A DNA stretch of 64,000 nt from Vreelandella neptunia (GCF_000712975.1 NZ_JHQL01000002.1:310001-374000), one strand, 5' to 3'. Numbered from the stretch's first letter, positions 35,608 to 45,130 are shown. Numbers and translations: made by a program. Notes: generated by a model not told the origin, from the sequence alone.

Positions 35608-37038
35608 ATGAGCACTCTTATTTCTACTAAAAAAAACCAACAACCGATTAACCCTGCCCACAGTATTAACGTTCTAGAAAATCAAACAGATCGTAAACAG
35701 CAATATCTTGTGCTGATTGTTGAGGACGATGAAGATGCCGCCTCACTTTACCAAGCAATACTAATGCCTCACTACCAAAACGTAAAAGTAGCGAGAAATG
35801 GTTGTGATGCAGTCTCTACGCTAATGACACATCAAGGTCCAGCAGCGGTTATCTTAGATTACCAGTTACCGGATATGACCGGCATTGATGTCATGACCAC
35901 ATGTCGAGATCTAGACATCCCTACTGCTTGTCTGATTATTTCTGCCAACGATTTATCAGCAGAAAATGCGTCCTGTGGCGAGATCGTTCGCCTTGTAAAA
36001 CCGCTGGGTTGCAAAGCACTATTGGATTGGACGGGAAGGCTAATCGAAAAACTTCATCAACAACCATCTCATTCCGCTTCGAACGATGCTTCCCCCGAAG
36101 CCTTATTACTAGGTAAAAGCAAGGTAATGCATAATTTACGGCGGCAAATCCCACTATTAGCTCTCTCCAGTGCTCCGCTCTGGCTACATGGGGAAAGCGG
36201 TACCGGGAAAGAGCTGGCGGCACGTAGTATCCACTATTGCAGCTCTCGCTCAAATGGGCCGTTTATTGCTGTTAACTGCGCAGCTTTTCCTGAGTCACTG
36301 ATTGAATCCATGCTTTTTGGACACATAAAGGGGGCTTTTAGTGGTGCCACACGCGACCAAAAAGGTTTTTTTGAAGCTGCCGATGGTGGAACTCTGTTCC
36401 TTGATGAAATAGGTGATATGCCACTGACGTTTCAAGCGAAGCTATTGAGAACCTTACAAACCGGTACTATTTTACCTGTAGGCAGTACCAAGCCAATTTC
36501 AGTTGATTGTCGTATTGTGAGTGCTTGTCACAGAGATCTCACAATAGCGGTAAACCAGGGTGAATTTAGAGAAGATCTTTATTATCGGCTTAATGTGCTT
36601 AGCATCAAGCTACCCCCCTTAAGAGAGCGCGATAATGATGTTGTCATAATTGCCAATAAGCTATTGTCTAATATTACAAATGAAGAACATACCCTTCCCT
36701 GCACGCTTACAAACAGTGCTATTCATTTCTTGAAAGAGCATTCTTGGCCTGGAAACGTAAGAGAACTTGAAAACACTCTCAGACGCGCAGCCATTATTTA
36801 TCAAGGAGTCGAATTACAAGAGAAACACTTAATCTCCGACATAACCCGTGGGGCATATCATTTATCTTCAGAACCAGACATTATGTCTTTTAGCACATCG
36901 GGTAAAACTCTAAAAGAAATTGAAAAAAATATCATTGAAACCACAATTTCAGAACATAACGGATGTATCGAAACTGCTGCTAGAATTTTAGGCGTGGCCC
37001 CCTCGACACTTTATAGAAAGCGTAAAAAGCCAATGTGA
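35608..37038 (+). CDS. Sigma-54-dependent response regulator (NtrC family)
   Basis: This 476-residue protein has a receiver (about 32-150, acidic E39-D40-D41, phosphoacceptor Asp84, Lys131), an AAA+ domain (about 165-400) with Walker A G-E-S-G-T-G-K-E at 195-202 and sigma-54 contact loop G-A-F-S-G-A at 242-247, and a Fis-type helix-turn-helix at the C-terminus (E-T-A-A-R-I-L-G-V-A-P-S-T-L-Y-R-K). The loop keeps a hydroxyl residue (Ser for Thr) and should work. It follows the CsgG-like operon, whose promoter is of sigma-54 type, and faces a hybrid kinase gene, so the three form a plausible circuit. Confidence 0.93.
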   Translation: MSTLISTKKNQQPINPAHSINVLENQTDRKQQYLVLIVEDDEDAASLYQAILMPHYQNVKVARNGCDAVSTLMTHQGPAAVILDYQLPDMTGIDVMTTCRDLDIPTACLIISANDLSAENASCGEIVRLVKPLGCKALLDWTGRLIEKLHQQPSHSASNDASPEALLLGKSKVMHNLRRQIPLLALSSAPLWLHGESGTGKELAARSIHYCSSRSNGPFIAVNCAAFPESLIESMLFGHIKGAFSGATRDQKGFFEAADGGTLFLDEIGDMPLTFQAKLLRTLQTGTILPVGSTKPISVDCRIVSACHRDLTIAVNQGEFREDLYYRLNVLSIKLPPLRERDNDVVIIANKLLSNITNEEHTLPCTLTNSAIHFLKEHSWPGNVRELENTLRRAAIIYQGVELQEKHLISDITRGAYHLSSEPDIMSFSTSGKTLKEIEKNIIETTISEHNGCIETAARILGVAPSTLYRKRKKPM

Positions 37039-37065
37039 AACGATATATTTTTAATGCTGAAAAAT

Positions 37066-39291
37066 CTACCGCAACCCACTGATATCCAGAGCATCCACAG
37101 TTTTTATTTTGGCAACTTTTAGATCATCAATTAAAGAAAGCAAATATTCTTCACTATCATCGTCATATTTTTCAAGTCTTTCGGCACAGGCCGCTATAGA
37201 AATGCAGCCTAAAGACAACGCAGCCCCTTTTAGAGAATGAGCCTCATTGCGAAGTAACCCATAATCTTTTAACACACATGTATTATGCAATTTGACGATC
37301 CGAGTCTCTAAACGAATTAAAAAATTATCAATGAGAGCACTGAGGGCAATTGGATCAAGCATTTCTTTTAGCTCTTCACACACTTTATAATCCAATACAC
37401 CTCCCTCTTTAGGAGTATAAAAAAGTTTGGCATTTTCTACACAGAGTGAGTTTTTAGGTCCACACGGTTCATCTCCAAGGGCAATGTATTGTTTGATTAA
37501 ATTATGCAATTCTACCCGAGTGAACGGTTTAGTAATGATATCGTCCATACCGCTCTTAAAACAAAGGTTACGGTGTTCAGGCATGACATTGGCAGTCATC
37601 GCAACAATGGGTAATCTCACCAATGAGTTTGCGGCTTCAAAGGCACGCCAACGTAACGTAGTCTCAGGGCCATCTAGGATTGGCATCTGCATATCCATTA
37701 AAACAAGATCAATTGTCGAGTATTTTTCTTGAAGAAACTCTAGCGCTAATTGGCCATTATTAACAATTGCAACGCGTAGCCCTAACTGTTCCAGCATTGC
37801 TTTGGCCACAGTTTGGTTAATCGCATTATCCTCCACGACTAATATGTGGTGATGGTTCGCCAGAATCATTTGTTGTTCGCTACAACAATAATCATCAACA
37901 CATTCCGCTTCAACTAGTGGTAGCCAAAACCAGAAGTGGCTACCCCGCGCTACTTGGCTGGTCACGCCTATTTCTCCACCCATTGCATGAACAAGACGCT
38001 TACAGATGGCAAGTCCCAGCCCCGTACCTTCATGACGACGCGAAATCGACGAATCCACCTGAGAAAAAGCTAAGAAAAGGCGCTTCTGATCTTTAACAGC
38101 AATACCGCCCCCTGTGTCATGCACCTCAAACAACAACCGACCATTTAAATCTACTGAGGCGTAAAACTTAACAAATCCCTTATCTGTAAATTTTAAAGCG
38201 TTATTAATCAAGTTCATGATGACTTGACGTAGGCGAGCAGCATCACCCGCTACATAAGTCGGCAACGACGTATCAATAGAGTAACTGAATACGACTGGCT
38301 TAGTATTATCCTGCAGCGCATAGCCTACACAAAGTGACTCTATACACTCTTTTAGATCAAAAGGCCGCGTATCTAAATCCAGCTGACCGTTCTCTATTTT
38401 GGTGTAATCTAAAATATCGCTGACAACAGCTCGTAAACTATCAGCGCTTCTCTTAAGCGCCGACAGATAAGAATAGGCCTTCGCCGTATGGACTTCTTCA
38501 CTCAACAGATCAGCCATCCCTACCACGCCGTTCAAAGGCGTGCGAATTTCATGGCTCATAATGGCCATAAATTCAGACTTAGCCTGGCTGGCAATTTCAG
38601 CACGCTTAGCGGTTTCTCTAAGCTCTTTACTCTTTTCTTCCAGTGCTTGAGCTTTGTGAAGACTTGTCTTTACCTCTCGAAATAATGCTCTCACCAACAC
38701 CCCACCAGAGATCGTTAATGAAAGCAATATGATCAACGCCAATGCATACAGCCGTGTCATTGCCTGTCGTTCAGATGCTCTCAGCATAGCAACATTGGCA
38801 TTAGTATCTATTAGTATATTTCCTGTATAACGCTGTAGCTCGACTACTTTGATCAAAAGTTCTTCAATCGTAATTTCATTAACAACGTCTAAACTATTCC
38901 ATAACGGTGAAACAATGACATCTATTTCTTCAATCAGCTCACTAGCTTTCTCTACTAACTCATTTACACCTTCAATTTTAGAGACCGCTAAATAAATATC
39001 GCCACGTTGAAAAAGAGTCTTTCTGCTATATAATATTTCAAACCGGAGTAGAAGATCATCAACAGAGTTGTTACCAACTTTCATATCTACTAGTGTAAGA
39101 TGAAGCTCTCTAACTTCTCTATCAAATTGATAGCTTGTCCACACCAAATTTGCTAACAATCTATTTTCAATTGCATGCTGGCGTTGATAAATAACACCAC
39201 CAATAATAATCGCAGAAAGGAAAAAAAGGATCGCAGAAAAAGTAGCGCCTCTCACTCGACGAGAAAAATAGTGCTTCAGAATAGGCAACAT
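37066..39291 (-). CDS. Hybrid histidine kinase with receiver and HPt domains
   Basis: This 741-residue protein has two membrane segments (about 16-35 and 181-203) around a helical periplasmic sensor of about 145 residues, a HisKA domain with His247 ([11 protein letters not shown]), an HATPase ([20 protein letters not shown]), a receiver with Asp533 (L-M-D-M-Q-M-P) and an HPt domain with His685 (A-H-S-L-K-G). This is a full phosphorelay of ArcB/BarA type. The last phosphate goes to another receiver; the sigma-54 regulator encoded convergently 28 bp away is the best candidate. It follows a periplasmic protein gene on the same strand. Confidence 0.93.
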   Translation of the reverse strand: MLPILKHYFSRRVRGATFSAILFFLSAIIIGGVIYQRQHAIENRLLANLVWTSYQFDREVRELHLTLVDMKVGNNSVDDLLLRFEILYSRKTLFQRGDIYLAVSKIEGVNELVEKASELIEEIDVIVSPLWNSLDVVNEITIEELLIKVVELQRYTGNILIDTNANVAMLRASERQAMTRLYALALIILLSLTISGGVLVRALFREVKTSLHKAQALEEKSKELRETAKRAEIASQAKSEFMAIMSHEIRTPLNGVVGMADLLSEEVHTAKAYSYLSALKRSADSLRAVVSDILDYTKIENGQLDLDTRPFDLKECIESLCVGYALQDNTKPVVFSYSIDTSLPTYVAGDAARLRQVIMNLINNALKFTDKGFVKFYASVDLNGRLLFEVHDTGGGIAVKDQKRLFLAFSQVDSSISRRHEGTGLGLAICKRLVHAMGGEIGVTSQVARGSHFWFWLPLVEAECVDDYCCSEQQMILANHHHILVVEDNAINQTVAKAMLEQLGLRVAIVNNGQLALEFLQEKYSTIDLVLMDMQMPILDGPETTLRWRAFEAANSLVRLPIVAMTANVMPEHRNLCFKSGMDDIITKPFTRVELHNLIKQYIALGDEPCGPKNSLCVENAKLFYTPKEGGVLDYKVCEELKEMLDPIALSALIDNFLIRLETRIVKLHNTCVLKDYGLLRNEAHSLKGAALSLGCISIAACAERLEKYDDDSEEYLLSLIDDLKVAKIKTVDALDISGLR

Positions 39292-39318
39292 AATGTATAC
39301 CTGACAACATCTCTCCCG

Positions 39319-39828
39319 CTACTCAACCTCTATCCGCTTAACCTGCCATACGGAACGGGTGAGGATCTCTTCGCTTAACAGGGAAGGGTTATCATCAAAA
39401 GGATAAATAACAAACAGCGGTCCATGGTCTCTGATTCTGAGTAGCTGACCATTCACACGCATGGCTAAGATGACTTCGTAGTCATAAAAATCACTGACCG
39501 GTACCATCGCGAAGTAGTCATTCAACGCTACGACCTTCAATAGTTCACCTTCAACACCGACAGCTTCTATTAGCGCCTTCCCTAAGGGGCCTTCAAAGCT
39601 CACGACGCCATCATGCCAAGGCGTGCTAGTCTGGGTAGTATGCTGAGTCAACGCTTCTAGCATCTCGCTATCGAAGTGAGCCTCACTTCCCACATTGGTC
39701 TGAGTAATATTGCCTGTCACTTTCAGAATGACGCTGCCCGTAGGAGCATCGAGAGCTTGTGCATTGTTGGTAGTCAACGCAGCCAATGACAAAAAAAGTG
39801 CGTTTATAGTAAAAAACTTAAGCATCAC
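39319..39828 (-). CDS. Small periplasmic protein with molybdopterin-oxidoreductase-like fold
   Basis: This 169-residue protein has a signal peptide (about 1-25, A-Q-A). The segment V-V-A-L-N-D-Y-F-A-M-V-P-V-S-D and then R-D-H-G-P-L-F-V-I-Y-P-F matches the stand-alone oxidoreductase molybdopterin-binding-like domain found in periplasmic proteins beside sensor kinases. The cofactor-coordinating Cys of true sulfite oxidases is not present. It is the first gene of a two-gene unit with the hybrid kinase (27 bp apart), so it is probably the ligand-binding or signal partner of that kinase. Confidence 0.78.
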   Translation of the reverse strand: MMLKFFTINALFLSLAALTTNNAQALDAPTGSVILKVTGNITQTNVGSEAHFDSEMLEALTQHTTQTSTPWHDGVVSFEGPLGKALIEAVGVEGELLKVVALNDYFAMVPVSDFYDYEVILAMRVNGQLLRIRDHGPLFVIYPFDDNPSLLSEEILTRSVWQVKRIEVE

Positions 39829-40393
39829 TTAACCTCCAAAGCTGTAAAACCAGTACAGGCTGTGACAGAAGCACTAACTATAACCACTTGTGTCGCGCAC
39901 CCACCAACCTAACCACTTGAAATTTATGTTTTTTCAGCAGATATCAGTTAGCAGATTTTTTTCATAAAAAGACACACTACTTCGAAGAACACGTCATTGG
40001 CGCACCATACCTAAAATAGTACGGTATTTTTAAACATCATAGCAGCAAATAGCGTTGATGCTCCCAAGACACCACCTTGCTGTAAATGGACAGCACAGTC
40101 TCATTAGCCTCCCCACAACGTGACTATTTTGCGTCCTGCTTTTGGCCAGATTTGACCTCTTGACAACGCAAACTATTTGCTCGTTTGATTGACCTATTGA
40201 AAAAGCGCGGAGTGTTCACCCCTCAACTCAACACTCTTCAGACACAAGCGCAGCTGTTAGGCCGCTTCGATGTGGATGATAGAGTTCTCCAGTGTACAGC
40301 GACAAATTGTGACGTTTGAGGTGGAGACGCTGTAGTGCACAGCTGCTTATCGCTAGAATCACACAAACTGCCAGCCCCTGACCGGAGAACACC
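39829..40393. other. Intergenic region between the kinase operon and sseA
   Basis: This 565-bp gap lies between divergent genes. It should hold the promoters of the periplasmic-protein/kinase unit and of sseA. The last 20-25 bp before the sseA ATG are duplicated at 11846-11890 with the sseA remnant. No gene or mobile element was recognised. Confidence 0.5.
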
Positions 40394-41242
40394 ATGCCAT
40401 CCCCCCTCGTGACGACCCAATGGCTGCAAGACAACCTAGACAACGAACGGTTAGTGCTTATTGATGCGAGCATGGCGACTGTCATTGGTAAAGACCCGAT
40501 CGTTTATGACCGCCCGATGTGGATACCGGGTAGCCGCCAGATCGATCTCGAAGGCGTGCTCTGTGACACCGGCTCTTCTCAGACCCACGCCTTTCCAACA
40601 GAGGAACAAGTCACTGAGGAAGCTCAACGGCTGGGCATTACGACCGACAGCCTCGTCGTACTGTACGATAATCAAGGCATCTATTCGGCGCCTCGGGCCT
40701 GGTGGATTTTCCGGTCAATGGGCGTTAAACACGTTTTTGTTCTGGATGGAGGACTGCCACAGTGGCTAGCCGAAAAGCGGGACGTTGTTTCTACTATCGC
40801 TGAGAATACCGCCACACCTAGCAACTTCGTCGCCAACCTTGATCACAGCCGGGTGCGAGACTCAGCGTACGTTTTGCACCATCTGGACGATAGCCGGGTA
40901 ACCGTTATTGATGCCCGATCACGTTCACGCTTCTTGGCACAGGTGCCTGAACCCCGCCCTGGGGTGCGCAGTGGTCATATCCCCAACTCTCACAACCTGC
41001 CGTTTACAGAGGTGCTAGAGGGAAATTGTTTTAAACCTGCTAGCGAGCTGAAGGCCATCTTTATAACGCTTGCTCCGCCCCTCCAATCTAGCAGTGAACC
41101 CCAATTGGTATTTTCCTGTGGCTCGGGCATCACCGCCTGCATCATTTTGCTGGCTGCCGAACTGGCGGGATACCATCAGCTATCGCTGTACGACGGTTCT
41201 TGGGCCGACTGGGGACGCGATGAATCACTCCCAGTGGCTTAG
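40394..41242 (+). CDS. sseA: Thiosulfate/3-mercaptopyruvate sulfurtransferase
   Basis: This 282-residue protein has two rhodanese domains. The N-terminal one (about 1-140) is inactive, with W-I-P-G-S-R-Q-I-D and D-N-Q-G-I-Y-S-A-P-R-A-W-W. The C-terminal one carries the active-site loop C-G-S-G-I-T-A near residue 239, where the Cys takes the sulfur; C-G-S-G-V-T-A is the mercaptopyruvate sulfurtransferase form. The CRSGxR loop of rhodaneses is absent. It transfers sulfur to thiols or cyanide. A shortened copy lies at 11846-12075. Confidence 0.94.
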   Translation: MPSPLVTTQWLQDNLDNERLVLIDASMATVIGKDPIVYDRPMWIPGSRQIDLEGVLCDTGSSQTHAFPTEEQVTEEAQRLGITTDSLVVLYDNQGIYSAPRAWWIFRSMGVKHVFVLDGGLPQWLAEKRDVVSTIAENTATPSNFVANLDHSRVRDSAYVLHHLDDSRVTVIDARSRSRFLAQVPEPRPGVRSGHIPNSHNLPFTEVLEGNCFKPASELKAIFITLAPPLQSSSEPQLVFSCGSGITACIILLAAELAGYHQLSLYDGSWADWGRDESLPVA

Positions 41243-41296
41243 GTTTTGTATGAATGGCTCTGGCCAATAGCAATGGATGCTTCAAAGAGGTAATAC

Positions 41297-41392
41297 ATGA
41301 CGACGGGTAAACCAAAAGAGCATCACCGTACGAGTAGAAAACAAAATCAAGCAATACGAGGTCTCATTGAAGTGACTACAATCACTTTGTAG
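41297..41392 (+). CDS. Possible 31-residue small protein
   Basis: ATG at 41297 behind AGAGGTAAT opens a short frame rich in Lys, Arg, His and Gln (opening M-T-T-G-K-P-K-E-H-H-R). It is 54 bp after sseA and 60 bp before the response regulator gene. The good ribosome site is the only support. It lies just past the end of the sseA duplication. I do not recognise it, and chance is a fair alternative. Confidence 0.3.
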   Translation: MTTGKPKEHHRTSRKQNQAIRGLIEVTTITL

Positions 41393-41451
41393 CATGGGAT
41401 CAAGACCACTACGTCTTTGAATGGCTAGTTATTTATAGGCGAGAGATTGCA

Positions 41452-42129
41452 ATGCGGATGCTGCTAATTGAAGACCACCCTGCTCTCGCTGAAGCCGTTG
41501 CCAGCGCTCTGGTGAAAGCTGGATTTGCTGTGGACAATGCGTATTCTGCAAACAGCGCGCTGGCGATGCATCAAGCGGCTTCCTACGATCTAGTATTGCT
41601 GGATCTGGGTCTGCCAGATGGAAATGGCTTGGACCTGTTGCCTTCCCTTAGTGCTAATGGACAGACACCCATAGTTGTACTGACTGCACGTGACCAGCTC
41701 TCTGAGAGGCTGGCCGGGCTAGATAGCGGAGCTGACGACTACATTGTCAAACCTGTTGAAATGCCAGAACTTATTGCACGCTGCCGTGCCATCTTGCGAC
41801 GGCCAGGCAAGCGCATCAATAAAGTCTTAACGTATGGCCTCCTGGCCTTTGACACCTCAACGCGAACAGCAACCGTTGGCGATATTCCTTTGCCTTTGGG
41901 CCAGCGTGAAATAGGCGTCCTGGAGCAGCTTATGCGAGCGCAGGGGCAGGTGCTATCACGCGAAGCGCTGGAGGCTTCGGTGTACAGCTTTGATGATGAG
42001 GTTGGCCCCAACGCATTAGAAGCGGCCATATCGCGCCTTCGGCGAGCGCTCAAGCCAACAGACTGTGAACTAACGATTGTAACCATTCGTGGTGTCGGCT
42101 GGATGCTGATAAAAGAGCAAAAACGATGA
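41452..42129 (+). CDS. OmpR/PhoB-family response regulator (QseB/PmrA-like)
   Basis: This is a 225-residue protein with a receiver (about 1-115; acidic E7-D8, phosphoacceptor Asp51 in L-L-D-L-G-L-P-D-G-N-G, K-P at 102-103) and a C-terminal winged helix (about 130-222) typical of the OmpR group (L-S-R-E-A-L-E... G-W-M-L). It overlaps the kinase gene by 4 bp. Together with the downstream OB-fold gene the arrangement recalls the ygiW-qseBC and pmrAB-type loci. Confidence 0.93.
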   Translation: MRMLLIEDHPALAEAVASALVKAGFAVDNAYSANSALAMHQAASYDLVLLDLGLPDGNGLDLLPSLSANGQTPIVVLTARDQLSERLAGLDSGADDYIVKPVEMPELIARCRAILRRPGKRINKVLTYGLLAFDTSTRTATVGDIPLPLGQREIGVLEQLMRAQGQVLSREALEASVYSFDDEVGPNALEAAISRLRRALKPTDCELTIVTIRGVGWMLIKEQKR

Positions 42130-43481
42130 GCTCCCGCCAGCCCACACTGGCCAAAAACCTAACGTATCGGCTTACCTGGATATTGCTGTTTGCCATCGTG
42201 ATCAATGTCATCGTGGTCGGTATCTACTACAGCTCTGATCGAGAGTCGCTAGAAAGAGAGGCTATTGAGAAACAGCTGTCTTTGTTGACTAAAGCCTTTG
42301 ATGACACTGACCTAAACATCCGCTCCCATGCAAAAACACTCTTCCGTTCACATCCGCAGGGGTATGCCTTTGCATTACTAGATCATCAAGGCAATCTGCT
42401 TGACGCTGAAAACGAAGCATTGATTCCCCAACAGGCATTGCACACAGATCTCTTTGCTCAACACTGGCAAACACGCCTGACGACCCCAGATGGGGTTACC
42501 CTCCTGATGTCTCAGCCTGTCGAGCTACCGTCAGGTACGGCAAGACTTATATTTGCCATGCACAATGATCCTGGCCATCTCATCCTACGCGCCCTCGCCA
42601 GCGAATTTCTAACCCATATCTGGATACCCATTTTGCCGGTTGCCGTAATGATGATTGGTGCCAATCACTTCATGATTCGTCGCGGTCTCAGGCCGGTCAG
42701 ACATGCTGCCAACTGGGCACGTACCATTCAACCTGGCATACCCGCTCCTCCCATTGAAGAGGAAAATTTGCCTGCTGAAATTGACGACCTAGTTCACTCT
42801 ACGCAACGCACCCTGGAGCGTTTGAATATTGCCCTTCTGGCCGAGCAGCGCCGGGGGGCAGAAATTGCTCATGCATTACGTACTCCTATTGCCGTCTTGA
42901 CCGCACGACTCGCACTGCTGCCTGCCGGAGATAACACCGAAAAGTTACGCACTGACCTAGCGTCACTTGCCAGAACCGTTCATCAAGTATTGGCTTGCTC
43001 AAAAGCGGACGCGCTTGATATATCGTCAGAGTCTCGTTGCGAACTCAACCAGATTGCTACCCGAATAACCGCGAACTTAGCTCCTTTCGCCTATGAAAGA
43101 GGAGTGACGCTTTCATTACGCCCGCATACCAATCCGGTTATTGTACGTGCCACTCAGGAAGGTGTTGAACTGGCGCTGGTCAATCTAGTTGAGAATGCAG
43201 TTTTGCATTCCGGTACTCAAATCATCGAGATAACGGTGGGCCCCGGTGCCACGCTCAGCGTACGTGATGAAGGCCGTGGTATTCCAACTGAATCTTTTCA
43301 CCATGTCTTTGATGCCTTTTGGAGAGGCGAAGAGGCTGCTGAAGGAGGCAGCGGTCTTGGTCTGGCTATTGTGCAACGCTTACAGCTCGCACAGAAAGGC
43401 AGCGTGACGCTTTCCACGTCTCCCAAGGGCGGTGCTGAATTCACGCTTTTCTACAGCACTGAGAATGACGCTAGAAAATAG
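42126..43481 (+). CDS. Membrane sensor histidine kinase (QseC/PmrB-like)
   Basis: This 451-residue kinase has two TM segments (about 15-38 and 160-182) around a periplasmic domain of about 120 residues, a HAMP-like linker, HisKA with H-A-L-R-T-P-I-A, and an HATPase domain (N-L-V-E-N-A-V-L-H, D-E-G-R-G-I, G-S-G-L-G-L-A-I). It is the partner of the OmpR-type regulator. The signal is unknown. Confidence 0.93.
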   Translation: MSSRQPTLAKNLTYRLTWILLFAIVINVIVVGIYYSSDRESLEREAIEKQLSLLTKAFDDTDLNIRSHAKTLFRSHPQGYAFALLDHQGNLLDAENEALIPQQALHTDLFAQHWQTRLTTPDGVTLLMSQPVELPSGTARLIFAMHNDPGHLILRALASEFLTHIWIPILPVAVMMIGANHFMIRRGLRPVRHAANWARTIQPGIPAPPIEEENLPAEIDDLVHSTQRTLERLNIALLAEQRRGAEIAHALRTPIAVLTARLALLPAGDNTEKLRTDLASLARTVHQVLACSKADALDISSESRCELNQIATRITANLAPFAYERGVTLSLRPHTNPVIVRATQEGVELALVNLVENAVLHSGTQIIEITVGPGATLSVRDEGRGIPTESFHHVFDAFWRGEEAAEGGSGLGLAIVQRLQLAQKGSVTLSTSPKGGAEFTLFYSTENDARK

Positions 43482-43565
43482 GGAGTCGTCAGGTTCCCGT
43501 CAGCTTGACGCAGTAAGCTGCAAGGGTCAGTCACGATTAGCCCACAATCCGATTTAGGGGGCACC

Positions 43566-43703
43566 ATGAAAGACTTAAAGCAAATCAATTTACGAAATAC
43601 CAACGAGTGGCTCTCCGGCGATATTGACATCCGAGTACCTAAAAAATGGCTTGTCATTGCCGCCGCCGTTTTTGTCATTCTTGTTTTGCTTGCCCTGAAT
43701 TAA
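43566..43703 (+). CDS. 45-residue single-pass membrane protein
   Basis: ATG 43566, behind a GGGGGC site, opens a 45-residue frame. The first 25 residues are polar (N-L-R-N-T-N-E-W-L-S-G-D-I-D-I), then K-K-W precedes one strong hydrophobic helix (about 28-44) ending L-A-L-N. A cytoplasmic N-terminus with C-terminal anchor is predicted. It lies between the two-component pair and the OB-fold gene (15 bp before it), so it is probably cotranscribed and may modulate the kinase, as other small membrane proteins do. No known family is recognised. Confidence 0.65.
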   Translation: MKDLKQINLRNTNEWLSGDIDIRVPKKWLVIAAAVFVILVLLALN

Positions 43704-43718
43704 GCGAGGAACTAAAAA

Positions 43719-44051
43719 ATGAAGGCATTCACTATCGCCATATTGGCATTGCTACCTCTATCACCACTGATGGCAAATCAGATAACACCGATAAGCGAAG
43801 CAGAAAAAGGCAGCATAGTGACATTGTCAGGCACGATAGAACGTATTTCTGACACTGATGAATTTCGCCTGTCAGACGATACGGGCAGTATTAATATTTA
43901 TGTAGGTCCTAACTGGGTGCCTGCCCAAATAGGCGAAGCCATTCAGGTGATGGGATTTGTAGATGATGGCTTTGGCCCACGAGAGGTATATGCACGTCAA
44001 TTGACACGCGCCGATGGCAGTGTGGTCGAGTTTGAACATCGGTACGATTAA
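43719..44051 (+). CDS. Periplasmic OB-fold protein (YgiW/YdeI-like, BOF family)
   Basis: This 110-residue protein has a signal peptide (about 1-19, L-M-A) and an OB-fold of the BOF type: G-S-I-V-T-L-S-G-T-I-E-R-I, D-E-F-R-L-S-D-D-T-G-S-I-N-I-Y-V, and V-M-G-F-V-D-D-G. In E. coli the related YgiW is encoded with QseBC, and the same gene company is seen here. The ligand is unknown; cations or stress molecules are proposed for the family. Confidence 0.85.
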   Translation: MKAFTIAILALLPLSPLMANQITPISEAEKGSIVTLSGTIERISDTDEFRLSDDTGSINIYVGPNWVPAQIGEAIQVMGFVDDGFGPREVYARQLTRADGSVVEFEHRYD

Positions 44052-44081
44052 TTTGTTGATTTTTCCTATACGCCTATGACG

Positions 44082-44112
44082 GCAGTCAGGCTAACGCATA
44101 TAGCCTGACTGC
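44082..44112 (+). terminator. Hairpin after the two-component/OB-fold operon
   Basis: GCAGTCAGGCTA and TAGCCTGACTGC form a perfect 12-bp stem with a 7-nt loop, 30 bp after the OB-fold stop. The T-run after it is weak (TTCAT), so termination may be partial. Confidence 0.7.
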
Positions 44113-44407
44113 TTCATGGCTAGACAGCGATTTTAAGCAGGCTCTCTTCCACACATAACTGATACGCTTGAAACACTACTAATGGCTGGGTATAGCTGCA
44201 CAAATTTCCAAATGATCAACTACATCAACGATACCCTAGCCAAGAATGGTTTTCATAATAACTTCTAGAGTAACCAAGCACATAAAATATCATATTCATT
44301 ATAGGCGATCCGCGTTACGTTTGCCTCGTTCAGTTATTTTGCGAGCGCTCCGTCATGAGCGGGTTTAGTTAATGCAGCGATATGATACTTCCTACGATAC
44401 GGATACT

Positions 44408-44869
44408 TTGCACCTCGCTTTACAGTAGCAAGAAAGCTGTCGAGACACACGGCAGATGCGCCAGCTCGTTTCCCAACGTTTACAAAACCCTGCCCCATTA
44501 CCTTGTGTATGGTCACATAGTGATCTGCACCGACAAAAGTACGCCATAGACCACTGCTTTCCTTGGGCACGTTGGAACAACAACGATTTATGGAATCTAC
44601 TGCCAACAACGGAAAAAGCCAAACAAGCGAAATCGGATTGATTGCCTGCTGCTGACGTAATGCAGAGAGCTAAGCTGGATATTTTACACTGGTGACAATG
44701 TCTCGATGACAGCGCAACGATCTGCCAGCAGTTTCGTAATGAAGCAACCGTTGCGCTACCGCTTGCTACACCAACGTCACCTCTGGATGAGATTTTCAAT
44801 AGCGCGTTATTGCAACGCCAACGATTGAAGGCAAATCAGCAGTTAGCAGAATGGGTGGGCATTACCTAA
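44408..44869 (+). pseudogene. HNH nuclease pseudogene with two in-frame TGA codons
   Basis: One frame reads P-C-V-W-S-H-S-D-L, then Y-A-I-D-H-C-F-P-W-A-R-W, then N-N-D-L-W-N-L-L-P, the HNH core of an HNH-endonuclease domain protein. It is broken by TGA at 44639 (where R-L-P is expected) and TGA at 44693, then continues in the same frame with a plausible C-terminus (L-A-T-P-T-S-P-L-D-E-I-F) to TAA at 44867. The 5' part is missing. It ends 72 bp before the left attachment repeat, so it is chromosomal debris next to an integration hot spot. Confidence 0.8.
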
Positions 44870-44941
44870 TGATGGGTATGCCCAACGTTGTGCCTTGAAA
44901 TAGCCGAACGTCATTCAGAAAGTGTCAGCCTCAGCGATGGG

Positions 44942-45030
44942 AAAACAAAAGGGCTTACGCGTTAACGTAAGCCCTTGATATGTTTGGCGCGCCCGGTAGG
45001 AATTGAACCTACGACCTTCGGCTTCGGAGG
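44942..45030. repeat. Left attachment repeat (attL), 89 bp
   Basis: This sequence is identical over 89 bp to 53711-53799. It contains the tRNA terminator hairpin (stem AAGGGCTTACG/CGTAAGCCCTT at 44949-44976) and the 3' 46 nt of tRNA-Arg including CCA (44985-45030, minus strand). The tRNA 5' half is missing here. It marks the left boundary of the element. Confidence 0.95.
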
Positions 45031-45130
45031 ACTAAACTCTTTAACTTTCACATATCCCAATAGACAATAAAAACCCCATAAAACAAGGCATCTATCATTT
45101 TTTATTGTTAGCGCTTGTCTATTTACGTCT

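Noticed and set aside
44392-44799. Minus-strand 135-codon frame
   Set aside because: Antisense to the HNH pseudogene, whose plus-strand reading matches a known domain.
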